From Clostridiales bacterium UBA7273 (GTDB lineage: Bacteria; Bacillota; Clostridia; Oscillospirales; Oscillospiraceae), in the NCBI GenBank assembly GCA_002472405.1, contig DKRV01000023.1, positions 1 through 39,980 of the forward strand: a stretch of DNA of 39,980 nucleotides. Reading direction: 5' to 3'. Made by a program: the position numbers and the translations under genes. This document shows positions 30,350-38,629 of this stretch, piece after piece. Positions within the stretch are counted from its first letter, which is position 1; every line of letters starts with the position of its first letter. Below the pieces are notes generated by a model. That model made no database searches and was not told the origin of the DNA. It worked only from the letters and a program-made list of their open reading frames with translations.

Positions 30350-32041
30350 TTACTCCACATTTACGATTTTACGCATTATTTCCGGAGGCAGCTTCACCAC
30401 TTTGCGGTCATATGTTACAAGACCGTTGACTTCTTCCTCCACGTCGCTAAGCTGCGTATATACGGCGGCGGAAAGCCCCTGCTTGAAGGCCGGCTTTATC
30501 TGCTCAGAGTACAGCTTTTCAAGCGCTTTTTGCAGGTCGGCGGTGCTTTTGAGCTTTTTATAGCCGAAGTCTACGCTGCCGAAGCTGTGTCCGGCACAGC
30601 GGTAGTTATAGCCGCCGAACTCCGTCAGCATGACGGCGCGGCCGAGCTTATCGGGCTTGAAAACGTATTTTTTGAAGTAGACGTGCAGGCTCTTGGTCTC
30701 ACCGATCTTCTGATCGTGCCAGCCGGAGGCGTGATCAATGGTGCGCGTAGGGTCTGCGTTAGCTATCTTTTCGGCGATTCGTGCCGCGTCGAACTGCCCC
30801 CAGCCTTCGTTGAACGGCACCCACATTGCAATACACGGGCAGTTATACAAAAGCTCGATCATTTCGTTGAGCTCGGTTTCGTATTCGATGCGGCCTTCAA
30901 GATCCTCGCGCGCGAAAAGCTTGTGATTTTTATCGCTCAGATGAACTCCGGTGACGAGCGGCGCGGAAATAACAGCCGGATTATAGCTGCCTCCGCCGTT
31001 TATCATATCCTGCCACACGAGCATTCCGAGTCTGTCGCAGTGATAGTACCAGCGCAGCGGTTCGATTTTTATGTGCTTGCGTAGCATATTAAAGCCCATG
31101 TCCTTGGCGGTTTGAATGTCAAAAATGAGCGCCTCATCCGACGGGGCGGTGTACATGCCGTCGGACCAGTAGCCCTGATCGAGCAGACCGTTGTGGAAAT
31201 ACGGCTTGCCGTTTAAAAACAGACGCTTTACGCCGTTTTGATCGGCTTCAACGGAGAATTTGCGCATGGCAAAGTAGCTCTCGACGCGATCTTCGCCGCA
31301 GACAACGGAGAAATCGTACAGCTTCGGGTTTTCGGGCGACCACGGCTCAAAGTCTGGAACGCGGATGGACGCCGGCAGCGGATATTGCTGACCGTCAAAC
31401 AGCGCATAGGCTTTGCTCTCGCCGACAATGTCGGCTCTCACATTTACGCAGGCGTGGTCAAAGTCCGGCGTTATGCGCAGCGAGCGCACGCAGTCCTTGG
31501 GGATGCACTCTGCCCATACGGTCTGCCAGATCCCGCTTTGCGGAGTGTACCATATTCCGCCGCGCTTTAGCTTCTGCTTGCCGCGAGAGTGGTATGATGT
31601 ATCGCTCACGTCACGCACTGAAAGCGAAAGCTCGTTTACGTCTTTGGACAGGAAGCCCGTAGCGTCAAATTCAAACGGAAGATAGCCGCCGTTGTGCCGA
31701 TAAGCGCGCAGCCCGTTTATGTACACGGTGCAGCATTGATCGACAGCGCCGAAATGCAGTATCACGCGCCCCTCGCCGAAATCCGGTTTTGCCCAGTCAC
31801 GCCTGTACCAGAGATATTCATCCGGGGAGAGAGTGCGCCCTACGCCGGACAGCTCCGACTCGGGGGAGAAGGGAACAAGAATTTTTCCGTCCCATTTGTC
31901 CGGCTGCTTTTCGCCGGCGGCGGTGAAAGCGTAGTCCCACAGTCCGTTGAGGTTTATAAACGAGCTGCGCCGCATCTGCGGACGCGGATATTCACCAAGC
32001 ACATTGTTCTTATCGAGCGTTTCACCCCATCGGGTAAGCAT
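30350..32041 (-). CDS. Glycoside hydrolase family 2 (beta-galactosidase/beta-glucuronidase-like)
   Basis: 563 residues, cytoplasmic (no signal peptide). The family-2 order is visible: an N-terminal sugar-binding jelly roll (about 25-180), an immunoglobulin-like domain (about 185-265), then the catalytic barrel starting near FLNGKPYFHNGLLDQGYW. The acid/base is E412 in VPFNEGWGQ and the nucleophile E474 in MLTEFGGYN. The protein is short compared with LacZ and lacks its C-terminal domains, as in the beta-glucuronidase/beta-galactosidase-like clade of gut bacteria. ATG at 32041 follows GGAGGA 8 bases upstream. It probably acts on imported oligosaccharides. The exact sugar is unknown. Confidence 0.93.
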   Translation of the reverse strand: MLTRWGETLDKNNVLGEYPRPQMRRSSFINLNGLWDYAFTAAGEKQPDKWDGKILVPFSPESELSGVGRTLSPDEYLWYRRDWAKPDFGEGRVILHFGAVDQCCTVYINGLRAYRHNGGYLPFEFDATGFLSKDVNELSLSVRDVSDTSYHSRGKQKLKRGGIWYTPQSGIWQTVWAECIPKDCVRSLRITPDFDHACVNVRADIVGESKAYALFDGQQYPLPASIRVPDFEPWSPENPKLYDFSVVCGEDRVESYFAMRKFSVEADQNGVKRLFLNGKPYFHNGLLDQGYWSDGMYTAPSDEALIFDIQTAKDMGFNMLRKHIKIEPLRWYYHCDRLGMLVWQDMINGGGSYNPAVISAPLVTGVHLSDKNHKLFAREDLEGRIEYETELNEMIELLYNCPCIAMWVPFNEGWGQFDAARIAEKIANADPTRTIDHASGWHDQKIGETKSLHVYFKKYVFKPDKLGRAVMLTEFGGYNYRCAGHSFGSVDFGYKKLKSTADLQKALEKLYSEQIKPAFKQGLSAAVYTQLSDVEEEVNGLVTYDRKVVKLPPEIMRKIVNVE

Positions 32042-32069
32042 GGCATGTCCTCCAAACTTGTGTTTATTA

Positions 32070-32092
32070 ATTATATGTATATATAATATACA
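32070..32092 (-). promoter_or_regulatory. Palindromic operator overlapping the glycosidase promoter
   Basis: TGTATAT-ATA-ATATACA is a perfect 7-3-7 inverted repeat (32076-32092). TATAAT on the minus strand (32070-32075) abuts it. It is suited to a small dimeric HTH repressor such as the adjacent XRE protein. Confidence 0.55.
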
Positions 32093-32122
32093 GCAAAAAT
32101 ACACTTTTGATAAGCCCCATTT

Positions 32123-32295
32123 TTGACAATTGAAAATGTAGGGCGAATATTGACAAGAAAACCACAAGAAGCAAATATTGCGTTAAAATATGTGCAGTTG
32201 TTAATCATTTGTCATGAAAAAGTGCCGAAAATTACAAAAATTCGACGAAAATCGAGTCATTGATTGTAGACACAAAACATAGTTTATGCTATATT
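32123..32295 (+). promoter_or_regulatory. Tandem promoters of the rnf operon
   Basis: Three candidates read rightward: TTGACA-17-AATATT (32123-32151), TTGACA-17-AAATAT (32150-32178) and TAGACA-17-TATATT (32267-32295), the last 31 bases before the start codon. The first two have perfect -35 boxes. Confidence 0.55.
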
Positions 32296-32326
32296 TAAGA
32301 ATGCATAAATTAGAGAGGTGATGTAA

Positions 32327-33679
32327 ATGCCCTATAAGTTCCGCGGTGGCGTGCATCCTGATTACATGAAGGCTCCCAATGAGCCTGTCGTGGTCGTAAC
32401 CCCGCCGCCCCAGGTCGTTATCCCGATGGCACAGCACATCGGCGCACCTTGCCAGCCTATAGTCAAGGTCGGTGATTATGTAACGATGGGTCAGAAGATA
32501 GGCGATAATCCTGCGCCTGTTTCCGCCCCCGTGCATTCTCCCGTTTCCGGCAAGGTCATAGCGATCGAGCCCAGACCCCATCCTCTGGGCGATATGATAA
32601 TGGCGATCGTTATCGAAAACGATTACCAGGACACCCCCTGCACGGATCTGGCTCCACTGACTGAGGAGCAGCTGAAGGATCCGGAAGCGATCCTTGCCCG
32701 TCTGCGCGAAGCAGGCATAGTCGGTATGGGCGGCGCAATGTTCCCCACCGCTTTCAAGATCAGAGGCGGCCTCGGTAAGGTCGATACTCTTATCATCAAC
32801 GGTGCTGAATGCGAGCCTTACCTCAACGGCGACCATTGGACGATGAAGCTGCATCCCGAAGAGCTCCTCAAGGGCATCGAGCTTGCACGCATAGCCAGCG
32901 GTCTGGACAAGGCATACTACGGCATTGAGAAGAACAAGATGGATGCCATCGAGCTTCTCAATTCCAAAAACCCGGCACAGTACGGCGTTGAGATCGTGCC
33001 CGAAGAGGTCAAGTACCCCCAGGGCGCAGAAAAAATGCAGATCAAGGCAATCACCAACCGCGAAGTCAAGCCCGGCGGACTGCCCGCAGGCGTAGGCTGC
33101 AACGTTGTCAGCACCCAGACTGCATACGCTATCTACAAGGCATGCTATCTCGGCATTCCCTGCTACGAGCGTATACTCACCGTCGGCGGTTCGGCCGTCA
33201 ACAAGCCCTACAACCTCCAGTGCCGCATCGGCACTCCCTTCCGTTACATTGTCGAGCAGTGCGGCGGTTTCGTCAAGACCCCGAAGAAGATAGTCCTCGG
33301 CGGACCTATGATGGGCCTTATCGCAACCAACATCGATGCTGTCAACATCAAGGGTACGGCAGGCATTCTGTTCTTTACTGAGGAAGAGGACAGAAACGTT
33401 GAAAATCCCACCTGCATACGCTGCGGCAAGTGCATCACCGTATGCCCCATGGGACTTGAGCCTGTTTACATGTACGCGTACTTCAAGAAGGGCGACTTCG
33501 AGAACATGAAGAAGTACCACATTCTTGACTGCTTCGAGTGCGGCAGCTGTTCTTACAACTGCCCCGGCAGAATGCCGCTTACACATTCGTTCAAGACCGC
33601 TAAGCTCCTGTTCGCTGCAAAGGCAGCCGAAGAGAAGGCAAGAGCAGAAACTGCTGCAAAGGAGGCCGAGAAAAAGTGA
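32327..33679 (+). CDS. rnfC: Rnf complex subunit RnfC
   Basis: 450 residues. Rnf is a membrane ferredoxin:NAD+ oxidoreductase that pumps Na+ or H+. RnfC is the peripheral NADH/FMN-binding subunit related to Nqo1. Features: GGVHPDYMK near the N-terminus, the glycine-rich nucleotide-binding segment VGMGGAMFPTAFK (132-144), INGAECEPYL (157-166), and two [4Fe-4S] motifs, C363-x2-C-x2-C-x3-C and C402-x2-C-x2-C-x3-C. A charged lysine/alanine-rich tail ends the protein. ATG at 32327 follows GAGGTGAT. It is the first of six genes with tiny gaps or overlaps. Confidence 0.97.
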   Translation: MPYKFRGGVHPDYMKAPNEPVVVVTPPPQVVIPMAQHIGAPCQPIVKVGDYVTMGQKIGDNPAPVSAPVHSPVSGKVIAIEPRPHPLGDMIMAIVIENDYQDTPCTDLAPLTEEQLKDPEAILARLREAGIVGMGGAMFPTAFKIRGGLGKVDTLIINGAECEPYLNGDHWTMKLHPEELLKGIELARIASGLDKAYYGIEKNKMDAIELLNSKNPAQYGVEIVPEEVKYPQGAEKMQIKAITNREVKPGGLPAGVGCNVVSTQTAYAIYKACYLGIPCYERILTVGGSAVNKPYNLQCRIGTPFRYIVEQCGGFVKTPKKIVLGGPMMGLIATNIDAVNIKGTAGILFFTEEEDRNVENPTCIRCGKCITVCPMGLEPVYMYAYFKKGDFENMKKYHILDCFECGSCSYNCPGRMPLTHSFKTAKLLFAAKAAEEKARAETAAKEAEKK

Positions 33680-34704
33680 AAGCAAAAGAGTATACGTTTG
33701 ACGCTTCCTATCAGCCTCAGGTAAGAACCAAGACCGACACCTCGCGCATAATGCTCGACGTTATCATCGCGCTTGTGCCTGCAATGGCATTCGCTGTGTA
33801 TCAGTTCGGCTTTAAGGTTCTGGCGCTGCTGGCAATAAGCGTTGCATCGGCAGTGTTCTTCGAGTGGGGCTATCGCAAGCTCATGAAGAAGCCCGGCTCG
33901 ATAAACGATCTTTCCGCATGCGTCACCGGCATCCTGCTGGTGCTCTGCCTGCCCGTTGACGCTCCCCTGTGGATGCCCGTCATCGGCACCTTCTTCGCTA
34001 TCGTCATCGTAAAGCAGCTTTACGGCGGCATCGGCAAGAACTTCGTTAACCCTGCTCTGGCAGGCCGTGCGTTCCTGTTCTTCTCCTGGACGGCTACCAT
34101 GACAAGCTGGGCAGTACCCAAGGCTCTCGGCGGCGTTTCCGTCGCGGCCGACGCCGTCACCATGGCTACTCCGCTGAGCATCCTCAAAGAGGGCGGCGAC
34201 ATTGCGGCTCAGGGCTATGATTATCTCGACATGTTCCTCGGCTTCATGCCCGGCTCCATCGGCGAGATAAGCGCACTTGCACTGCTCATCGGCGGCGCAT
34301 ACCTGCTCATCCGCAAGGTCATCAACTGGCGCATCCCTGTTGCCTTCATCGGCACCGTTGCTGTTCTGACCTTCATCTTCCCGAGAAACGGCTACGCAAA
34401 CCTTGACTGGATGCTTTACAACCTCCTGTCCGGCGGTCTGCTCCTCGGCGCCTTCTTCATGGCGACCGATTATTCCTCCAGTCCCGTAACGCTCAACGGT
34501 CAGCTCCTGTTCGGCTTCGGCTGCGGCGCACTGACTGTTCTCATCCGTTACTTCGGCGGCTTCCCCGAGGGCGTTTCCTTCGCTATCCTCATCATGAACC
34601 TGTGCGCATGGGCAATTGATAAGGGCACACGCGGCCGTCAGTTCGGCGTGACCAAGGAAGACCTCAAGGCAGCGAAAAAGGCAGCAAAGGAGGCAAAAGC
34701 ATAA
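33676..34704 (+). CDS. rnfD: Rnf complex subunit RnfD
   Basis: 342 residues with about 9-10 transmembrane helices. RnfD carries a covalent FMN through a threonine; the expected motif is TMATPLS with T165. The sequence begins SYQPQVRTKTDTSRIM, typical of the family. It starts at a GTG that overlaps the rnfC stop (GTGA at 33676-33679), so translation is coupled; AAGGAGG lies upstream. It is part of the membrane core through which ions are moved during electron transfer from ferredoxin to NAD+. Confidence 0.96.
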   Translation: MKAKEYTFDASYQPQVRTKTDTSRIMLDVIIALVPAMAFAVYQFGFKVLALLAISVASAVFFEWGYRKLMKKPGSINDLSACVTGILLVLCLPVDAPLWMPVIGTFFAIVIVKQLYGGIGKNFVNPALAGRAFLFFSWTATMTSWAVPKALGGVSVAADAVTMATPLSILKEGGDIAAQGYDYLDMFLGFMPGSIGEISALALLIGGAYLLIRKVINWRIPVAFIGTVAVLTFIFPRNGYANLDWMLYNLLSGGLLLGAFFMATDYSSSPVTLNGQLLFGFGCGALTVLIRYFGGFPEGVSFAILIMNLCAWAIDKGTRGRQFGVTKEDLKAAKKAAKEAKA

Positions 34705-35228
34705 TGAATAAGATAGTAAAGCTTACCCTCATTCTGTTCCTCGTCTCCGCGATAGTTGCCGGCGTTCTCGGCCTGACCAACATGGTCACCGAAGAGCCCA
34801 TCAGACTTTATAACGAGAAAAAGACCGCAGAGGCTTACAGCGCCGTTATGGACTTCGACAGCTATGACGAGGTTTCTTACAGCGGCGACCGCAGCGAGGT
34901 CACCAAGGTCTACAAGACCAATAACGGCGACTGGATCGTTGAAGCCGAAGTGTCCGGCTCTCAGGGCATGATCACCGTCGCAGTCGGCGTAAAGGCCGAC
35001 CTTACCTGCAACGGTATTTCGATCATCTCCAGCTCCGAGACCAGCGGCCTCGGCTCCAAGGCCAGCAACGCTGAGTTCAAGGATCAGTTCCCCGGTCTCA
35101 CAGCCGATCAGGCTAAAGTCACCAAGGACGGCGGCCAGATCAACGCCATCACCGGCGCAACCATCACATCCCGTGCAGTCTGCACGGCAGTCGGCGCAGC
35201 TATCGAAGCTGTCAGCACGCTTGGTTAA
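34704..35228 (+). CDS. rnfG: Rnf complex subunit RnfG
   Basis: 174 residues: one N-terminal transmembrane helix (about 5-25) and an outside FMN-binding domain. The covalent flavin threonine lies in ITGATITSRAV (T153). Gly-rich GLGSKASNAEFKDQF is the usual preceding motif. It is on the short side for the family. It overlaps rnfD by one base (TAATG) and is 11 bases ahead of rnfE. Confidence 0.95.
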   Translation: MNKIVKLTLILFLVSAIVAGVLGLTNMVTEEPIRLYNEKKTAEAYSAVMDFDSYDEVSYSGDRSEVTKVYKTNNGDWIVEAEVSGSQGMITVAVGVKADLTCNGISIISSSETSGLGSKASNAEFKDQFPGLTADQAKVTKDGGQINAITGATITSRAVCTAVGAAIEAVSTLG

Positions 35229-35239
35229 GGAGGTCAGAC

Positions 35240-35899
35240 ATGAATATTAAAAAACAGTTCAAGGACGGCCTTATTACCAATAACCCCGTTCTGGTTCAGC
35301 TTCTCGGCATGTGCTCGACAATGGCCATCACCACGATGTTCTTCAACGGCATCGGCATGGGCATATCCGTACTTATCATCCTCACCTGTTGCAACGTCGT
35401 TATCTCCGCAATGCGCAAGATCATTCCTAATGATATCCGTATTGCAGTGTTTGTCGTTATCATTGCAGGTTTCGTTACGATAGTTGACCTTCTGCTTCAG
35501 GCATATGTTCCCGCGCTGAGCGAGTCTCTGGGCGTGTTCATCCCCCTGATCGTCGTCAACTGCATCATCATCGGTCGTGCAGAAGCATTTGCCGCGAAAA
35601 ACAGCATCGGAGCTTCCGCGCTCGACGGTATCTTCCAGGGCCTTGGCTACACCATCGTTCTCACCATCATGTGCATCATCCGTGAGTTCCTCGGTTCCGG
35701 CTCCTTCGGCAAGGGAATCATCAACACCATTAACGGTATCGGTACCGGCAATGGCCTTCAGATCTTCCCCGAAGAGTTCGGAGCAAAGCTCCTGACCATG
35801 CCTTTCGGCGGCTTCCTTACCCTCGGCTGCCTGATCGCGCTTATGCAGTATGCTCTGCGTAAGTCCGCCGAAAAGAAAGAAAAGGAGGGAAATAAGTAA
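35240..35899 (+). CDS. rnfE: Rnf complex subunit RnfE
   Basis: 219 residues with six transmembrane helices, one of the two inverted membrane subunits (with RnfA) that hold a central Fe-S centre. N-terminal FKDGLITNNPVLVQLLGMC and IPLIVVNCIIIGRAEAFA are strongly conserved in RnfE/NqrD; the cysteines that bind the shared cluster lie in LLGMC and VVNC. AAGGAGG precedes the ATG. It shares one base with rnfA. Confidence 0.96.
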   Translation: MNIKKQFKDGLITNNPVLVQLLGMCSTMAITTMFFNGIGMGISVLIILTCCNVVISAMRKIIPNDIRIAVFVVIIAGFVTIVDLLLQAYVPALSESLGVFIPLIVVNCIIIGRAEAFAAKNSIGASALDGIFQGLGYTIVLTIMCIIREFLGSGSFGKGIINTINGIGTGNGLQIFPEEFGAKLLTMPFGGFLTLGCLIALMQYALRKSAEKKEKEGNK

Positions 35900-36483
35900 T
35901 GCTTACAAGTATTCTTTCCATCTCTCTGGGCGCTATCCTCATTAACAACTTCATCTTCTCGCAGTTCCTCGGCTGCTGCCCGTTCCTCGGCTGCTCGAGC
36001 AAAGTCGACACCGCTGTCGGCATGGGCCTCGCGGTCACCTTCGTTATGGGTCTTGCATCCGCTATCTGCTGGGTCGTTAATGAGTATGTTCTCATGCCTC
36101 TCGGCCTTGCGTTCCTCCAGACGCTGACCTTCATCCTGGTCATCGCCGCGCTGGTTCAGTTCGTCGAGATGTTCCTGAAGAAGTCCATCCCCTCCCTGTA
36201 CTCGGCACTGGGTATTTACCTGCCCCTTATCACCACCAACTGCGCAGTTCTCGGTGTTGTTCTTCTGAACGTTCAGAATAAGTACAACTTCATCGAGTCC
36301 ACCGTTTACGGCATCACCGGCGGCCTCGGCTTCCTGCTTGCTATCGTTCTGTTTGCCTCCGTGCGCGAGCGCGTTGAGTTTGCAGAGTATCCGAAAAGCT
36401 TCGAAGGTTTCCCGATCTGCCTCGTGACCGCATCTCTGCTCGCTCTGGCCTTCATGGGCTTCAGCGGCATGAAGATCTTTTAA
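35899..36483 (+). CDS. rnfA: Rnf complex subunit RnfA
   Basis: 194 residues, six helices, paralogue of RnfE. Hallmarks are NNFIFSQFLGCCPFLGCS (about 14-31) and YLPLITTNCAVLGV (near 107-120), where cysteines bind the intramembrane Fe-S centre with RnfE. GGAGG lies directly upstream in the end of rnfE. Confidence 0.97.
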   Translation: MLTSILSISLGAILINNFIFSQFLGCCPFLGCSSKVDTAVGMGLAVTFVMGLASAICWVVNEYVLMPLGLAFLQTLTFILVIAALVQFVEMFLKKSIPSLYSALGIYLPLITTNCAVLGVVLLNVQNKYNFIESTVYGITGGLGFLLAIVLFASVRERVEFAEYPKSFEGFPICLVTASLLALAFMGFSGMKIF

Positions 36484-36498
36484 TAGGGGGACGATGAT

Positions 36499-37293
36499 AT
36501 GCAATTAGTAATTTACGGTGTTATCGTTCTCGGTGCCCTCGGCGCTCTTTTCGGCGCGATCCTTGCGTTTGCGTCGAAGATATTCCACGTCGAGGTAGAC
36601 CCCAAGCAGGAGCAGGTTCGTGAGTGCCTGGCCGGCGCAAACTGCGGCGGCTGCGGCTTCCCCGGCTGTGACGGCTATGCCGCTGCGGTCGCAAAGGGCG
36701 AAGCTCCTGTCAACAAGTGCGTCGCGGCAGGCCCCGAAGCCGCTGCAAAGATCGCAGAGATCATGGGCGTTTCCGCAGGCGATGTGGAGAAAAAGGTCGC
36801 TTTCGTTCCCTGCTCGGGCACCGAAGGCCATGCTTCTAAGCGCTTTAACTACAGTGGTCCGAAAAACTGCCAGGCAGCAATGCTGTTCGGCGGCAAGAGC
36901 AACATGGATTGCCGTTTTGCCTGCATTGGCCTCGGCAACTGTGCAAATGCCTGCCAGTTTGGCGCAATGAGTATCGTTGACGGCGTTGCGAAGGTCAATC
37001 GCGAAAAGTGTGTCGGCTGCGGCGCGTGTGTTGACGCCTGCCCGAAGAAGATCGTCAAGCTCGTTCCTTATGATCAGCACGTTCTCGTCGCATGCTCAAG
37101 CTGCGATAAGGGCGCTGCCGTCATGAAGGTCTGCGACGAGGGCTGCATCGGCTGCATGAAGTGCCAGCGCGAGTGCCCTGCCGACGCGATCGTTATTCAG
37201 GACAGTCTGGCTCGCATCGATGTTTCCAAGTGCGTTCAGTGCGGACATTGCTCCGACATCTGCCCGCGCCACATCATCAAGGTGCAGAACTGA
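36499..37293 (+). CDS. rnfB: Rnf complex subunit RnfB (ferredoxin-accepting)
   Basis: 264 residues: one N-terminal membrane helix (about 4-26), then the four-cysteine motif ANCGGCGFPGCDGYA and several ferredoxin-type motifs (CRFACIGLGNC, CVGCGACVDACP, CIGCMKCQRECP, CVQCGHCSDICP). This cluster-rich tail is longer than in proteobacterial RnfB (about 190 residues) and is typical of Clostridia and acetogens. RnfB receives electrons from reduced ferredoxin. GGGGGACG precedes the ATG. It is the last gene of the operon, and a strong terminator follows. Confidence 0.97.
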   Translation: MQLVIYGVIVLGALGALFGAILAFASKIFHVEVDPKQEQVRECLAGANCGGCGFPGCDGYAAAVAKGEAPVNKCVAAGPEAAAKIAEIMGVSAGDVEKKVAFVPCSGTEGHASKRFNYSGPKNCQAAMLFGGKSNMDCRFACIGLGNCANACQFGAMSIVDGVAKVNREKCVGCGACVDACPKKIVKLVPYDQHVLVACSSCDKGAAVMKVCDEGCIGCMKCQRECPADAIVIQDSLARIDVSKCVQCGHCSDICPRHIIKVQN

Positions 37294-37309
37294 TAAAAAC
37301 CAAAGCTTA

Positions 37310-37345
37310 AATTACCTGAACGGTTTCCGTTCAGGTAATTTTTTT
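37310..37345 (+). terminator. Terminator of the rnf operon
   Basis: Perfect 14-base stem AATTACCTGAACGG / CCGTTCAGGTAATT (37310-37323 with 37327-37340), loop TTT, then five T. Confidence 0.94.
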
Positions 37346-37399
37346 GTATAAATATCGCTTACCGTGGCAAAATACGAAAAAAGCCATCGGGGTGATGTT

Positions 37400-38071
37400 A
37401 TGAGCGTTAAGCACAAAAAAATAATTCTTGCCGTTGCAATGCTGTTTGCCGTGAACATTCTTATAATCGCGCTTGCGCAGTCTGCCGATGCGGCGCTTTA
37501 TAAGCGCGGCTCATCGGGCGCAACGGTCACGCAGATACAAACACGCCTGAAAAGCTGGGGCTACTACAGCGGCAGCGTAGACGGCATCTACGGCAGCGCG
37601 ACTGAGAGCGCCGTCAAATACTTTCAACGCAAAAACGGCCTGAACGTTGACGGTCAGGCAGGGGACAAGACCCTCGCGGCACTGGGGATATATGAGCCGG
37701 CATCTGCCGGCTCTGCCGCATCGGGCGATGTGTATCTCCTTGCGCGGCTTATATCTGCCGAAGCGCGCGGCGAGCCGTATATCGGGCAGGTCGCGGTCGG
37801 GGCGGTCGTCCTCAACAGGATCGACCATCCGTCGTTCCCGAACTCACTGTCGGGTGTCATATATCAGCGCGGCGCGTTCTCCTGCCTCGACGATGGGCAG
37901 TTTGATCAGCCTATAGCCGAAAGCGCCTATCGAGCCGCACGCGAGGCTCTTGCCGGTTCTGATCCCACCGGAGGCGCGATATACTATTTTAACCCGGCGA
38001 CGGCGACGAGCAAATGGATATGGTCGCGGCCGCAGATGCTCACCATCGGAAGCCACATATTTTGCGCTTGA
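37400..38071 (+). CDS. SleB-like cell wall hydrolase with peptidoglycan-binding domain
   Basis: 223 residues: signal peptide (about 1-31, ending ADA), one PG_binding_1 domain (about 35-97: TVTQIQTRLKSWGYYSG, DGIYGSATESAVKYFQ), a short linker, then a Hydrolase_2 domain starting LLARLISAEARGEPYIGQ with likely catalytic E121. This is the layout of spore cortex-lytic enzyme SleB, a lytic transglycosylase acting on muramic-lactam cortex peptidoglycan at germination. Non-spore wall-remodelling members also exist. ATG at 37400 is chosen because GGGGTGAT precedes it. Presence suggests a sporulating ancestry. Confidence 0.9.
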   Translation: MSVKHKKIILAVAMLFAVNILIIALAQSADAALYKRGSSGATVTQIQTRLKSWGYYSGSVDGIYGSATESAVKYFQRKNGLNVDGQAGDKTLAALGIYEPASAGSAASGDVYLLARLISAEARGEPYIGQVAVGAVVLNRIDHPSFPNSLSGVIYQRGAFSCLDDGQFDQPIAESAYRAAREALAGSDPTGGAIYYFNPATATSKWIWSRPQMLTIGSHIFCA

Positions 38072-38096
38072 CTTAAAATGGGGATAATAATAGAAT
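38068..38096 (+). promoter_or_regulatory. Promoter of the zinc-ribbon gene
   Basis: TTGACT (38068-38073), 17-base spacer, TAGAAT (38091-38096), overlapping the stop codon of the hydrolase gene. A small hairpin ACGGCGG-CCGA-CCGCCGT (38109-38126) follows in the leader. Confidence 0.75.
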
Positions 38097-38145
38097 ATAA
38101 GAAAACAGACGGCGGCCGACCGCCGTACATAGAAAGGTGAGAGCA

Positions 38146-38628
38146 ATGAACAAATGCCCAAGATGCGGAACCTATATCCCTGACGGCGGCAAGGTCTGCC
38201 TGTCGTGCGGCTGGAAGCCAGGCTCGGAGGACAGCTTCATGGATAATCCGATACTCAAATATATGCAGGAAGCCTTCGACAAGGCAAGCCCCGAAATGAC
38301 CGAGGACGACAAAATACCCGATGAATTCAAGGAGCGCGACCTTGCAGCAGTAGGCTACATCGGCCCCGTATTCCTGTATTCGCTTATAAAAAACAGCTCG
38401 TCGGAGCTTGTGAGATATCATGCCAAGCAGTCGGCGATGCTGCTTGTTATGCATATGCTCAATGTAGTAGTCGGAGCTGTGCCGTATCTCGGTAAGCCTG
38501 TGAAAAAGCTTAACACGATGCTGCTTATTATCCTCGCGTTCCTCGGTGCTCGAAATGCATATTTCGGCAAAAAAGAGCCGGTGCCTTTTGTCGGGCAAAT
38601 AATCTCGTCAATTATGGAGGCACTCTGA
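38146..38628 (+). CDS. Zinc-ribbon membrane protein of unknown function
   Basis: 160 residues. An N-terminal zinc ribbon with two C-x2-C pairs (C4/C7, C18/C21) is followed by an acidic linker (about 35-65) and three to four hydrophobic segments (about 66-150). The motif VRYHAKQSAMLLV resembles the DUF4870/Tic20-like membrane domain that often follows a ribbon in Firmicutes. Function is not known. ATG at 38146 follows GAAAGGTGAG; it ends one base before the FAH-family gene, so the two are co-transcribed. Confidence 0.82.
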   Translation: MNKCPRCGTYIPDGGKVCLSCGWKPGSEDSFMDNPILKYMQEAFDKASPEMTEDDKIPDEFKERDLAAVGYIGPVFLYSLIKNSSSELVRYHAKQSAMLLVMHMLNVVVGAVPYLGKPVKKLNTMLLIILAFLGARNAYFGKKEPVPFVGQIISSIMEAL

Positions 38629-38629
38629 T

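Larger units (their letters stand above)
32042..32326. other. Divergent regulatory region, glycosidase / rnf
   Basis: 285 bases with no gene. It contains the palindromic operator candidate and -10 box of the glycosidase side and three possible rightward promoters of the rnf operon. Confidence 0.7.

Noticed and set aside
32185..32215. Rex site (redox repressor) in the rnf control region, from TTGTTAAT near 32199
   Set aside because: Only one half-site is present; the matching TTAACAA half is missing.
32201..33685. Long minus-strand open frame opposite rnfC
   Set aside because: Antisense to a gene with two clear Fe-S motifs; no support of its own.
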